Shown: positions 1-10,019 of the stretch, piece after piece
Numbering within the stretch: the stretch's first letter is position 1
Layout: every line of letters starts with the position of its first letter
Source of the DNA: an uncultured Candidatus Nemicrothrix sp.
Lineage (GTDB): Bacteria; Actinomycetota; Acidimicrobiia; Acidimicrobiales; Acidimicrobilacustridaceae
Direction: 5' to 3'
Assembly: GCA_903867185.1 (NCBI GenBank)
Contig: CAIPQK010000101.1
Location: forward strand, 1 to 64,000
DNA length: 64,000 nucleotides
The notes under the pieces: model-generated
What the model was told of the DNA's origin: nothing
The model's input: only the letters and a program-made list of their open reading frames with translations
Databases searched by the model: none
Position numbers and translations under genes: made by a program

Positions 1-744
1 GAGCGGGGCTCGAAAGAGCTCGCAAACCGCGCCGTCTGGATGGTGTGCCTCTTCCCTGGTGCATTCGTGTTGGCTTGGGGATACGCCGAGTCTCTTTGGG
101 TTCTTGCCGCTGTCGCGGGATTCTGGGCGATTCGGACTCGTAGGTGGGGTTGGGCGATTGTTGCCGGACTCGTCCTCGGACTCTCGAGACCTCTGGGCAT
201 CGTATTTGCGGCCCCAGTGGCGATCGAACTACTCCGTGTGTGGCGAAGTGCCAGGAACAACGAGCGAGCAGTCGGTGTCGCAGCAGTCGGTGCGCCCCTC
301 GTCGCTACTGGGGCATACCTGCTTTGGGTGAATCGAGTCTTTGGCGATGCGTGGCTTCCCTTCTCCGTGCAAAACACGTTGAGGGGAACCTCGGTCAATC
401 CCATCAGCAGGATGTGGGATGGAATGTCCCAGATGCTCGGATCTCATCGATTCTCCGATGGTCTTCATATCCCGTTTGCTCTCGCGTTCGTAGTGTTGCT
501 AGCGCTGACATTCCGGTGGTGGCCAGTGTCCTACGGAATCTTTTCAGTGATCATCCTGTGCGCAGCCCTGGGCGCACAAAATCTGAATTCACTAGAGCGG
601 TATGGAATAAACGCGTTCCCGCTTGCACTCACGCTTGCTGTCGCAACGAAGCATCCACTGTCAGATCGAGTTGTAACCGCGATCCTTGCCGGGGGAGTCG
701 TTGCTCTCAGCGCGCTTGCGTGGACAGGTGCCTACGTTCCCTGA
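1..744 (+). CDS. Multi-pass membrane protein, possible PIG-V-like mannosyltransferase (5' truncated by window edge)
   Basis: Frame is open to base 1 (ERGSKELANRAVWMVCLFPGAFVLAWGYAESL...); many hydrophobic segments; 'YAES' motif resembles PIG-V-like glycosyltransferases. Confidence 0.55.
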   Translation, partial: ERGSKELANRAVWMVCLFPGAFVLAWGYAESLWVLAAVAGFWAIRTRRWGWAIVAGLVLGLSRPLGIVFAAPVAIELLRVWRSARNNERAVGVAAVGAPLVATGAYLLWVNRVFGDAWLPFSVQNTLRGTSVNPISRMWDGMSQMLGSHRFSDGLHIPFALAFVVLLALTFRWWPVSYGIFSVIILCAALGAQNLNSLERYGINAFPLALTLAVATKHPLSDRVVTAILAGGVVALSALAWTGAYVP

Positions 745-785
745 CTGTTACAACTTCTCGAGTGCTCGTGCGCGATGATGTGGTT

Positions 786-992
786 ATGGGTACTGACTTG
801 TTCGACACGGCACCACTTGATTTCGTTTGTCCTCGATGTTCCCTGCCCGCGAGCGCGCGTTTCTACGGTCCATGCGAGGAGTGTCGCGATGCGATGAGAG
901 CAACGTTGGGGTCAGCACCTCGCGAGATGGAGACCGTGGCCTACGAGCCGAAGATGAATGTTGTTCCGAATGCTGTCGCTTCAAAGGATTAA
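786..992 (+). CDS. Small zinc-ribbon-like protein
   Basis: MGTDLFDTAPLDFVCPRCSLPASARFYGPCEECRD: paired CxxC motifs; internal ATG of the 144..992 ORF. Confidence 0.55.
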   Translation: MGTDLFDTAPLDFVCPRCSLPASARFYGPCEECRDAMRATLGSAPREMETVAYEPKMNVVPNAVASKD

Positions 993-1009
993 AGAGACAA
1001 CGAAGGGAA

Positions 1010-1486
1010 TCAGCTCTCGATTGCTACTTCTTCGATCGTCACTGTCGTCATAACGTCGCCGACTGCGATGGTCTTAACAACGTCGAGTCCGGCAATGGTG
1101 TGGCCGAAGAGGCTGTACTGCTTCGGAAGACCCGGTTGATCACCGAGACAAATGAAGAACTGGGAGCCGTTGGTGTCTGGGCCCGAGTTCGCCATGGCAA
1201 CGGCGCCATCTCGGTAATTGCCTTGAACAGGTTCATCGGCGAATTTGTAACCAGGACCACCGGTGCCATTGCCTGTCGGGCATCCACCTTGGATAACGAA
1301 ACCGGCGACGACGCGGTGGAATGTGAGTCCGTCGTAGAAGCCAGCCCGTGCGAGGGTGACGAAATTGTTCACCGTGTTTGGTGCGATGCGCGGATCAAGA
1401 TCCATGACAATCTCGCCCTTCGGGGTCGCGATCGTGACGCGGTAGATGGTTGACGTGTCGATTGTGAATTCCGGTGCGGATGCCAT
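1010..1486 (-). CDS. Peptidyl-prolyl cis-trans isomerase, cyclophilin type
   Basis: GLTFHRVVAGFVIQGGCPTGNGTGGPGYKFADE and NGSQFFI motifs; start MASAPEF. Confidence 0.93.
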   Translation of the reverse strand: MASAPEFTIDTSTIYRVTIATPKGEIVMDLDPRIAPNTVNNFVTLARAGFYDGLTFHRVVAGFVIQGGCPTGNGTGGPGYKFADEPVQGNYRDGAVAMANSGPDTNGSQFFICLGDQPGLPKQYSLFGHTIAGLDVVKTIAVGDVMTTVTIEEVAIES

Positions 1487-1529
1487 GTCCGTATCGTGGC
1501 ACAGACAGAGACCCCCTAGGCTCAAATCC

Positions 1530-2153
1530 ATGCCGGTCACGCATCAAGCCGCCTCACAGGAGCTTGCTCGTCGTGATCAGGTCATGAAAGGGCTCGTTGA
1601 GCGACATGGATTGATGAAGATTGGAGCGGCGCCTCCTGCTTCAAAGCGATTCGAAACTCTCGCGAATGCGATTGCCTCACAGCAACTCAACGGGCGAGCT
1701 GCGGCGTCTATATGGGCCCGTGTGAAGGCCTTGGTCGACGGCGCATTCACCGCAGATGCAATTCTGGCGCTGCCCATCACGCAGCTGCGCGGAGCCGGGC
1801 TTTCGGGTTCCAAATGTGCCTCGATACTTGACCTCGCTGAACAGGTCTCCGACGGACGGGTGCGTTTGGATCGCATCGGCCGGTTAACAGACGATGAAGT
1901 GGTCGATCACCTCGTGGCTGTACGCGGTATCGGGCCGTGGACCGCGCAGATATTTTTGATGTTCACGCTCCGCCGTCTCGATGTGTGGCCGACCGGCGAC
2001 TACGGCGTACGAAGTGGTTACGGCCGAGCATTCAATGGTGGCGTTATGCCAACTGCTCGTGAGCTTGAACCCCTTGGTGATCGGTTCGCCCCGTACCGCA
2101 GTGTCGCGGCTTGGTATTGCTGGGCAGCCGCCGATGATCCCGAGTATCGCTGA
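1530..2153 (+). CDS. DNA-3-methyladenine glycosylase II (AlkA-like, HhH-GPD)
   Basis: HhH-GPD signature DHLVAVRGIGPWTAQIFLMFTLRRLDVWPTGDYGVRSG. Confidence 0.92.
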   Translation: MPVTHQAASQELARRDQVMKGLVERHGLMKIGAAPPASKRFETLANAIASQQLNGRAAASIWARVKALVDGAFTADAILALPITQLRGAGLSGSKCASILDLAEQVSDGRVRLDRIGRLTDDEVVDHLVAVRGIGPWTAQIFLMFTLRRLDVWPTGDYGVRSGYGRAFNGGVMPTARELEPLGDRFAPYRSVAAWYCWAAADDPEYR

Positions 2154-2159
2154 AAACGA

Positions 2160-3173
2160 TTAGATCGTTACGGCAGTGCCTTGCAATGGGAAGTGACAGG
2201 CCACGTAGTGATCTTCACCCACTGCAGTCATGACCGGTTCGACCTGTGCACACAACTCTTGTGCGTTCGGACATCTTGTGCGGAAACGGCATCCGCTCGG
2301 AGGAGCGACGGGCGATGGGATTTCTCCTGACAAACCAGCGAAATCGCCCTTAGGTGCATCGGGGTCCGGATGGGGGATTGAGTCCAGAAGTGTCTTTGTA
2401 TACGGATGAGCCGGCGTTGAATACAAGGCGTCGGGGTCGCCGACCTCACACAGTTTGCCGAGGTACATCACCGCAACGCGATCGCTCACGTTCTTCACAA
2501 CGGCGAGATCGTGGGCGATGAAAAGCATTGTGAGCCCGTGCTGCTCCTTTAGATCCTGAAGAAGATTAAGAATCTGGGCCTGGACGGAAACGTCGAGAGC
2601 TGAAACAGGTTCATCGCAGATCAATAATTTCGGCTCAAGCATGAGTGAACGCGCGATACAGATTCGCTGACATTGCCCACCCGAGAATTCTGAAGGACGT
2701 CGAGAACGTGCTCCCTCGGGATCAATACCGACCGATTCGAGAGTGCGATCCACGAGCTCGTATTGTTCCGCCGTTGTTCCGCGCTTCCAGATTTTGAGGG
2801 GTTCCGCGACGATGTCGGTGACCTTGCGCCGCGGATTTAACGAGGAAATCGGATCCTGGAAGATCATTTGCATCTGCGGGCGAAGCTCTCTGAGCTCGGA
2901 CCCGGACAATTCTGTGAGGTCTTGCTGTTCGAGGAAGACAGAACCTGAAGTCGGTGAGGGCATCTGCATGAGGGCCCGACCTGTTGTCGACTTACCTGAT
3001 CCGGATTCACCGACAAGGCCGAGGGTCTCACCTGGAAGAAGATCCAAACTCACATCACTGACGGCGTGCACCTTCAACCCAGTCGAGCCGATAGGAAATT
3101 CCACCACCAAGTTTTCGGCCCGCAATATGGCCGCTGATGCGTCTCGCAAATGAGCGGTACCCGATCCAGCCAC
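2160..3173 (-). CDS. Oligopeptide/dipeptide ABC transporter ATP-binding protein (OppF/DppF-like)
   Basis: Walker A GESGSGKST, signature LSGGQ-like EFSGGQCQR, oligo_HPY C-terminus. Confidence 0.95.
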   Translation of the reverse strand: MAGSGTAHLRDASAAILRAENLVVEFPIGSTGLKVHAVSDVSLDLLPGETLGLVGESGSGKSTTGRALMQMPSPTSGSVFLEQQDLTELSGSELRELRPQMQMIFQDPISSLNPRRKVTDIVAEPLKIWKRGTTAEQYELVDRTLESVGIDPEGARSRRPSEFSGGQCQRICIARSLMLEPKLLICDEPVSALDVSVQAQILNLLQDLKEQHGLTMLFIAHDLAVVKNVSDRVAVMYLGKLCEVGDPDALYSTPAHPYTKTLLDSIPHPDPDAPKGDFAGLSGEIPSPVAPPSGCRFRTRCPNAQELCAQVEPVMTAVGEDHYVACHFPLQGTAVTI

Positions 3174-4261
3174 TAGCGATCACCTACCGACGACATAGAT
3201 CCGGGAGCCGGAATGCCGACAGGGACGCCAGCAGCAAGATTTCGTGCAAGGGCTTCCCGATTCGAATCGGTGCCCACCGGATACCAGCACCGCCACGCGT
3301 GACCATTCTCAGTTTCGAGCGGTGGTTCCTCCACCAAGCATCGTTCTTGGACATAACGACACCGAGGAGCGAAATTGCAACCATTTGGCGGCGAAAGGAG
3401 GTTTGGTGGGCGGCCTGGGATGGCCTCGAGACGCGTGTGGCTTGGGCTTTCAATTCGCGGAATCGAACGCAAGAGAGCTTCGGTGTAAGGCATTCGCACA
3501 TTACGGAAAAGTTCCGAAGTTGCCGCCTGCTCTACAACCTTGCCGCCATACATCACCATGATTTCGTCGGTTCGACTGGCAACGACGCCGAGGTCGTGAC
3601 TCACAAGAATCATCGCCATGTGGCGATCGCGCTGAAGATCGTCGAGCAAATCAAGTATTTGAGCTTGCACTGTGACGTCGAGAGCGGTGGTTGGCTCGTC
3701 AGCGAAGAGAATCTTGGGTCCGCAAGCCAGTGCGATTGCGATGGTCACGCGCTGACGCATGCCGCCGGAAAGTTGATGGGGGTATTCGCTAAGGCGACGT
3801 TCGGGCTCGGGGATTCCGACCTGGCGAAGGAGCGCAGTTGCCGTAGCTGTGGCCTCGTCTTTATCGACGCCTAGATGATGACGGAGCGACTCGGTGATTT
3901 GCTTGCCGATCTTCATTACGGGATTGAGCGAAGTCATGGGGTCTTGAAACACCATCGCCATTTCAGCGCCCCAAACCTTGCTCATCTGCTTTTCGTTATA
4001 GGAAATGACGTCTTGACCTTCGTACAGGACGTGGCCTTCGCGAACGACATTTCGCTTCGGAAGCAATCCCATGATCGAACGGGCGAGGACAGTCTTGCCT
4101 GATCCCGATTCACCTACGACCCCAAGTGTTTTGCCTCGGTCTAGAACAAAGGAGACGTCGTCGACTGCATGGACAACGCCATGCTCTGTGCGGAACGAGG
4201 TAGAGAGGTTTGTTACCTCGAGTAGTGGTGAGTTCTGCGCGTGGGGAGAGGTGTCGGTCAT
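3173..4261 (-). CDS. Oligopeptide/dipeptide ABC transporter ATP-binding protein (OppD/DppD-like)
   Basis: Walker A GESGSGKT, HQLSGGMRQRV, C-terminal NGCNFAPRCRYVQERC. Confidence 0.95.
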   Translation of the reverse strand: MTDTSPHAQNSPLLEVTNLSTSFRTEHGVVHAVDDVSFVLDRGKTLGVVGESGSGKTVLARSIMGLLPKRNVVREGHVLYEGQDVISYNEKQMSKVWGAEMAMVFQDPMTSLNPVMKIGKQITESLRHHLGVDKDEATATATALLRQVGIPEPERRLSEYPHQLSGGMRQRVTIAIALACGPKILFADEPTTALDVTVQAQILDLLDDLQRDRHMAMILVSHDLGVVASRTDEIMVMYGGKVVEQAATSELFRNVRMPYTEALLRSIPRIESPSHTRLEAIPGRPPNLLSPPNGCNFAPRCRYVQERCLVEEPPLETENGHAWRCWYPVGTDSNREALARNLAAGVPVGIPAPGSMSSVGDR

Positions 4262-4263
4262 GA

Positions 4264-5244
4264 TCAGCCCTCCTTCACATCGGTGTACTCGCGAATTCGA
4301 TCACCAGAAAAGTTCAGAGCAAGAACGGTAAGGAACAGAACAGCGCTCGGAATGAGCGAGATCCAAGGAGCCCCGTTTTCGAGTGCCGGTTTGCCGCTCA
4401 CAATCATGTTGCCCCAAGTTGCCGTTGAGGCAGCGTCGATCGACAGGCCGAGGAAGGACAATCCACCCTCAGCCACGATTGCCACGGCTATGGCAATGAT
4501 TGAGAAGGAGAGCAGCGGCGGAACGATATTCGGCAGAATTTCTCGCCGCAGAATCCGCACATGGCTTGCGCCGAGCGATCGGGCGGCTGTGACGAATTCG
4601 CGCTGACCGTAGATGAGAGCATTCGCTCGCACGAGTCGAGCCGTGGGGGCAATCGCAACGATGCCGAGAGCAATCGAGACGGTCAGGACCGTTTTCGAAT
4701 CGGTGAAATTGACGATGGCTAAAGCGAGAAGCAAAGCGGGGAACGAGAGCAACACATCCATTGCCACCATCAGCACAGTTTCGGTCTTACCTCGCAGGTA
4801 TCCAGCAGCGACTCCGACTGCTGTGCCGATAACACCACCAAACAGGATCGAGAGAAATCCAACTGCCAATGATGCTCGAGCACCCCAGATGACGCGACAG
4901 AAAATATCGCGCCCGAGGGCATCGGTCCCGAACCAGAACTGACTACACGGCGCGATGCGGGGACGCCCGACGATCTTGGCTGGATTCTTGATCGGAAGCC
5001 ATGGTGCGGTGACGGCAAGAACAACAACAAGAATGAAGAATCCGGCTGCAAACCAGAAAAAAAGACCCAATCGCTTCTTAGGTCTCGCGCCGTCCACCTG
5101 ATCCGGATCAAGAGCGTGCAGAACTTCCAGATCATGTGAGTCGCCATCGGCGATGCGCGTCACTTCGGTGGCGAGGTCACCACTCGATGCGAACACCGAG
5201 TCTTTAGCCGGACGACCGGCGTTCTCAGGCGAGGGCGCGGGCAT
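4264..5244 (-). CDS. ABC transporter permease (OppC/DppC-like)
   Basis: FGTDALGRDIFCRVIWGARASLAVG and EAA-loop region; operon context. Confidence 0.94.
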   Translation of the reverse strand: MPAPSPENAGRPAKDSVFASSGDLATEVTRIADGDSHDLEVLHALDPDQVDGARPKKRLGLFFWFAAGFFILVVVLAVTAPWLPIKNPAKIVGRPRIAPCSQFWFGTDALGRDIFCRVIWGARASLAVGFLSILFGGVIGTAVGVAAGYLRGKTETVLMVAMDVLLSFPALLLALAIVNFTDSKTVLTVSIALGIVAIAPTARLVRANALIYGQREFVTAARSLGASHVRILRREILPNIVPPLLSFSIIAIAVAIVAEGGLSFLGLSIDAASTATWGNMIVSGKPALENGAPWISLIPSAVLFLTVLALNFSGDRIREYTDVKEG

Positions 5245-6178
5245 GACGAATCCTGGGGTCGAGTGCGGCGTAGAGAAGATCTACGAGGAAATTCACGAGA
5301 ACGTAAGCGCAGGCAATAACCACGATTGCGCCTTGCACCGGGACGTAGTCCTGACCCTGAATGGCGGCGTAGGTGTAACCGCCCAGTCCATTCAGGCCGA
5401 AGATGACTTCAAGGATGATGGTGCCGCCCACAAGCCGGCCGAAGTTGAGACCGATCACGGTGATGAGCGAAAACGTCGAAGGCTTAAACGCATGGCCGTA
5501 AAGGACTCGGCGCGGAGACATGCCTTTCGCGCGGGCCATAGCGATGTAGTCCTCTTGCATCGTGGCGATGAGATCAGTTCGCAGAAGTCGCATGTATACC
5601 GCCATCTCCGCAACAGCGAGACAGATTGCTGGAATCGTGAGTGAGGCCAAGCTCTTCAACGGGTCTGCGCTGAAAGCCGTGTATCCGGTGGCGTTGCCAA
5701 TCCCTAATGTCACTGGGAAGACCCAAATCAGCAACATGGCCAGGACAAAGTTCGGGATTGCCAGCAGCATGAATAAGGTGCCGCTGGAAAATCGATCAAG
5801 AATCCCTCCGGCCCGCTTAGCTGCAGCGAACGCCAAGGGTATTGATACAAGCAGCGCGAGGAACTGTGAGTACAGAAGCAACTCGATTGTTACGGGCATT
5901 CGTTCAGCGAGGGCTTCTGAGACGGGCTGCGCGTTTCGAGCAGAAGCGCCGAGATCACCAGTAACGGCATCGCCGAGCCAACGCACATAGCGAACGGGCA
6001 TCGGGTCATTGAGATGAAACTCAATACGCTTCTGGTCGACGCATTCTTGGCCACCGGCTCCAGCGCACAGTCGCGTGGCGGTGTCGCCAGGAAGGAGTTC
6101 GAGAAGGAGGAACGACAAGAAAGTCACGCACAGCAGAACAACTATGAGTTGCGCCAGCTTCCTGCGTACAAACCTCAT
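5225..6178 (-). CDS. ABC transporter permease (OppB/DppB-like)
   Basis: LLPGDTA N-terminal region, MARAKGMSPRRVLYGHAFKPS EAA loop; overlaps the start of the OppC-like gene. Confidence 0.94.
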   Translation of the reverse strand: MRFVRRKLAQLIVVLLCVTFLSFLLLELLPGDTATRLCAGAGGQECVDQKRIEFHLNDPMPVRYVRWLGDAVTGDLGASARNAQPVSEALAERMPVTIELLLYSQFLALLVSIPLAFAAAKRAGGILDRFSSGTLFMLLAIPNFVLAMLLIWVFPVTLGIGNATGYTAFSADPLKSLASLTIPAICLAVAEMAVYMRLLRTDLIATMQEDYIAMARAKGMSPRRVLYGHAFKPSTFSLITVIGLNFGRLVGGTIILEVIFGLNGLGGYTYAAIQGQDYVPVQGAIVVIACAYVLVNFLVDLLYAALDPRIRHARALA

Positions 6179-6402
6179 CGTGTTGCCTCAAGAGTGTTCG
6201 GAGCGGGGTTCGGTGACATTCGATCTGTAAGTCTGGTGGTGCAACTTTCGAGGCGTAACTGCCCTCGTGTGACTCTCGCCACATACCGGAAACTAGGCAT
6301 GGCCTTGTGAACTGTCAACTACTCAGAGACTAGTTGACCTACTGAAGCATTGGTTTCAGGCATGTTGGCGAGGCGGGTAACAGCCGATGGCTCTGGCGCC
6401 TC

Positions 6403-7161
6403 TCACCACTGAGACCTTGACTGAAGCACCTTCTTAAGGACGGCTGGTCGGTCTGTCATGATGCCGTCAACGCCAAGCTCAAGCAGTCGTCGCATCTCGT
6501 CTGGTTCGTCGATCGTCCAAATGTGCACCGGCAGGCCCAATCGATGAGCTCGTCGGAGGAATCTGCGATCGACGAGGGGGACCTTTCCGGCATGCGTTGG
6601 GACTTGGACACAGTTGTCGGCGGGACGTGAGCGGCCCAGTCCGAAACTCGAAGCTCGCAACTTCGCGACCGACCTTGGGCCCATTGATGTGCAAACGGCT
6701 TCGCCGAATCTGTCACGGAACTCTTCGATGCGTCGATCGGAAAACGAACCTATACAGACGCGATCGAGGGCACGAGCATTTCGGAGAAGAGCGGCCAGCG
6801 GCTCAACAACTTCGTCGTGCTTTGGATCGATATTGATTCGAAGCTCTGGCCAGGTCGTGAGGAGATCCTCGAGCAAAGGAATAGGGGCAATCCCATCGAT
6901 ACGAGCTTCAGAAACCTCCGACCAAGGCAACTCCGCAATCAGGCCGGTCCGATCGGTGACTCGATCGAGGTGATCATCGTGGAACGCTATGACCACTCCG
7001 TCAGCGGTTACGTGGGCATCAGTTTCGACATATCGAAAACCGAGATTGACAGCTTGAGAGAAGGCCTCCAAAGAGTTCTCGGGCCAATCTCCGGCGCCGC
7101 CCCGGTGTGCGAATGGGATTGGGCCCACATGGTCGAGATAGGGGTGAACTGGTCGAGTCAT
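6403..7161 (-). CDS. Glycerophosphodiester phosphodiesterase family protein
   Basis: FAHRGGAGDWPENSLEAFSQAVNLGFRYVETDAHVTADG. Confidence 0.92.
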   Translation of the reverse strand: MTRPVHPYLDHVGPIPFAHRGGAGDWPENSLEAFSQAVNLGFRYVETDAHVTADGVVIAFHDDHLDRVTDRTGLIAELPWSEVSEARIDGIAPIPLLEDLLTTWPELRINIDPKHDEVVEPLAALLRNARALDRVCIGSFSDRRIEEFRDRFGEAVCTSMGPRSVAKLRASSFGLGRSRPADNCVQVPTHAGKVPLVDRRFLRRAHRLGLPVHIWTIDEPDEMRRLLELGVDGIMTDRPAVLKKVLQSRSQW

Positions 7162-7219
7162 GGCCGCACCGTAGACCTCCACGAGTAGGGAAGTTGAGGA
7201 GTGCCGATACCCTCAACCC

Positions 7220-7999
7220 GTGGGAAGAATTGATCGCTTCGCAATGCTCATGTCCGGCGACGAGAGTTTGATCAACGTTGATGAAGCCGCCTTCGTTCTG
7301 GCGTCACATTTCCATGAAGACCTGATTGTCGAAGATGGCATGGCTCATCTCGATCGTTTGGCGGAAGGCTGCGGCTCTTCTCTCGAAGCAGTCCGCGCCC
7401 GGATCTTTGATGAACTTGGATTCAACGGCAACTCTTGTGGCTATTACGACCAGAACAATTCATGTCTTGATTTCGTCATCGAAAAGCGTCTCGGAATACC
7501 AATCACACTTTCGATTGTCGTGATGGCGATTGGTCGTCGAGTGGGGCGAGCCTTTGATGGCGTTGGCATGCCCGGACATTTCCTTACGATCGATACCGAT
7601 ACCGGTACCTACATCGATGCCTTTGATCGTGGCGCGGTGCTCGATGAACTTGGATGCCAGCAATTGTTCAAACAGTTGCACGGACCAGATGCTCCGTGGC
7701 ATCAGTCGATGCTCGCGCCAATCGGAACTCGTGGGATCGTTCGACGCATGCTGAATAATCTCGCCCAAGTTGCGACACTCGAGAACGATCATCGGTCACG
7801 GGTTATTGCAACTCGCCTTCGCAGTTTGCTTCCCGACGCTTCAATCTGGGAGCGCGCGGAACTGGCTCGTGCCTATGAGGCATCTGGCGATTTCGAAAAG
7901 GCCTCATGTGTCCTCGAGGCAGTCGCCGCCGAGGCGCCGCCCGACGAGGCGACAGGATTGCGTTTTGCTGCTGCCGGATTACGGGCCCGACTGAACTGA
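7220..7999 (+). CDS. SirB1/transglutaminase-like family protein
   Basis: DFVIEKRLGIPITLSIVVMAIGRRVG...GVGMPGHFL. Confidence 0.85.
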   Translation: MGRIDRFAMLMSGDESLINVDEAAFVLASHFHEDLIVEDGMAHLDRLAEGCGSSLEAVRARIFDELGFNGNSCGYYDQNNSCLDFVIEKRLGIPITLSIVVMAIGRRVGRAFDGVGMPGHFLTIDTDTGTYIDAFDRGAVLDELGCQQLFKQLHGPDAPWHQSMLAPIGTRGIVRRMLNNLAQVATLENDHRSRVIATRLRSLLPDASIWERAELARAYEASGDFEKASCVLEAVAAEAPPDEATGLRFAAAGLRARLN

Positions 8000-8055
8000 G
8001 CGCTCTCGGAATCAAATGATTCGGAGATGATCCAGCTCGCCGGTAGCGTGGGCGC

Positions 8056-9489
8056 ATGACTCGTCGCACCAAGATCATCGCTTCTATAGGCCCGGCGTCA
8101 GATGATCCGCGCGTACTGAAGGGTCTGATGCAGTCCGGGATGGATATCGCACGCATCAATCTTTCGCACGAATCACTCGAATTAGCGCTTGAGCGGTACC
8201 ACCGGATTCGTGCGGTTGCTGCTGATCTGGGTCGACCTATTGGCATCTTGGCCGATCTACCGGGTCCCAAAGTTCGCCTCGGAAAACTTCCCGGAGACGG
8301 CGTGCTTCTTGTCGATGGGCAGGAATTTCTCGTCACTCCCGGCGCTGGTTCGAGCACTGCCGAGGTCTTCCAGGTCGATTACGAGGATTTGCTGACCGAT
8401 ATTCAAGAAGGCGATCACTTGGTCTTCGGCGACGGTGCGGTGCAAGTTCTCTCGCTCGGTCGCCAAGGGGATCACCTTCGAGTCCGAGTGAATCACGGCG
8501 GTCATCTCACCGGTCGACCCGGAATTCACATCCCTTCTGATCGACTTCGTATCGCAACTCCCACCCCCGAAGATCTGCGATTCCTCGACGCATTTGTTGA
8601 AGTCGGCGTCGACATGGTTGCACTGTCATTCGTGCGCTCGGCCCACGATGTGCGCCGGGTAGGTGTTGAACCAGCTCCACGAGGGCCAATGGTTGTTGCC
8701 AAGATCGAAACCCGCGCAGCGGTTCAGAACTTGGCGTCAATTGTCGAAGTCGCGGACGCCGTGATGGTTGCGCGTGGTGACCTTGGCTCGGAGTTTCCAA
8801 TCGAGGAGTTACCGCATCTGCAGAAGGAAATTATTCGGCGCTGCATAGCGGCTGGCCGTCCGGTCATTACTGCGACCCAGATGCTCGAATCGATGATCCA
8901 CTCTCCGAGCCCAACACGCGCTGAAGCTTCTGATGTTGCAAACGCGGTCTTTGATGGATCGTCGGCTGTGATGCTCTCGGGGGAGACAGCCATAGGTGAT
9001 GATCCCGAACATGTTGTCGATGTCATGGCCAGAATTGCCGCTCGGGCCGATGAGAAATTCGACTACGCCGGATGGCCAACCCTTCTTGCCTCCCTTCAAC
9101 TGGCGACAGGCGATAGCGCCGAGTCTCGTGTCACGAATGCCGTTACCTCCGCAGCTCAACGCGCTGCGAGCGAAATCGGAGCCGCAGCAATTCTTTGTAT
9201 CTCGCAAAGTGGTTTCACCGTTCGTTCGGTTGCTCGATTTCGTCCGAAAGCAAAGATCCTCGGATTTTCCTCTGATCCACGAACGATCAATCAGCTAACC
9301 CTGAGCTGGGGTACCACCCCATACCATCTCGAGGCCACGGGCAGCGCGGATGAACTCACCGACGAGGCGATTTCTCTTGCCCGTTCGAAGGGTGAAATAC
9401 ATCCAGGCGATCTCGTTGTGGTCGTCGGCGGCTCCCGTTTCTCGAAGGGTCGAGTCACCGACACCGTTCGTGTGGTCGAAGTCCCGTAA
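8056..9489 (+). CDS. pyk: Pyruvate kinase
   Basis: MTRRTKIIASIGPAS; MVARGDLGSEFPIEELPHLQKEII; TATQMLESMI. Confidence 0.97.
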   Translation: MTRRTKIIASIGPASDDPRVLKGLMQSGMDIARINLSHESLELALERYHRIRAVAADLGRPIGILADLPGPKVRLGKLPGDGVLLVDGQEFLVTPGAGSSTAEVFQVDYEDLLTDIQEGDHLVFGDGAVQVLSLGRQGDHLRVRVNHGGHLTGRPGIHIPSDRLRIATPTPEDLRFLDAFVEVGVDMVALSFVRSAHDVRRVGVEPAPRGPMVVAKIETRAAVQNLASIVEVADAVMVARGDLGSEFPIEELPHLQKEIIRRCIAAGRPVITATQMLESMIHSPSPTRAEASDVANAVFDGSSAVMLSGETAIGDDPEHVVDVMARIAARADEKFDYAGWPTLLASLQLATGDSAESRVTNAVTSAAQRAASEIGAAAILCISQSGFTVRSVARFRPKAKILGFSSDPRTINQLTLSWGTTPYHLEATGSADELTDEAISLARSKGEIHPGDLVVVVGGSRFSKGRVTDTVRVVEVP

Positions 9490-9569
9490 CTCGGTGCGAC
9501 TGAGAATTCTCCGGCACCATTCGATTGCGAGAGCGTGTGAAGCGTCAGTAGATCTCGTAGCGTGGCGCC

Positions 9570-10016
9570 GTGACTGATTCCCGACCGATCAACCTCTCAA
9601 CCTCCGGCCCCCCCGAGGCAGTGCTCCCAGAAGAACCGGCGGCGCTTCGCCATGCACTTGAGCAGGCCCAAAACAGCGAAGAGAACCGCTTAGGGCTCCT
9701 GGGAGACATTGCCGGTCGAGCCCCTCGGTCGAGCAGTGTTTGGGCAGCGATGGGTGAGAGCGCATCATCGACCATCGAGGCCTATGCCTATTTCCGTGTC
9801 GGATATCACCGAGGTCTAGATGCGTTACGCGCAAACGGGTGGCGCGGATCTGGTTATGTCCGTTGGGTCAATGCCTCCAACCGCGGGTTTCTGACCTGTC
9901 TCGCCGGGCTCGCCAACTGCGCAGCCTTGATTGGCGAAGTTGATGAAGCAGAACGTTGCGAACTGTTCCTTCGCCAGTGTGATCCGTCCTGGCCGCCTGC
10001 TGATTTTCCTGGTTGA
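9570..10016 (+). CDS. DUF3151-like actinobacterial protein
   Basis: TSGPPEAVLPEEPAALRHALE...SSSVWAAMGE...EAYAYFRVGYHRGLDALRANGWRGSGYVRW. Confidence 0.8.
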   Translation: MTDSRPINLSTSGPPEAVLPEEPAALRHALEQAQNSEENRLGLLGDIAGRAPRSSSVWAAMGESASSTIEAYAYFRVGYHRGLDALRANGWRGSGYVRWVNASNRGFLTCLAGLANCAALIGEVDEAERCELFLRQCDPSWPPADFPG

Positions 10017-10019
10017 ACG

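Noticed and set aside
3137-3874. 245 aa plus-strand ORF
   Set aside because: Antisense to the OppD-like gene.
5153-5644. 163 aa plus-strand ORF
   Set aside because: Antisense to the start of the OppC-like gene and end of the OppB-like gene.
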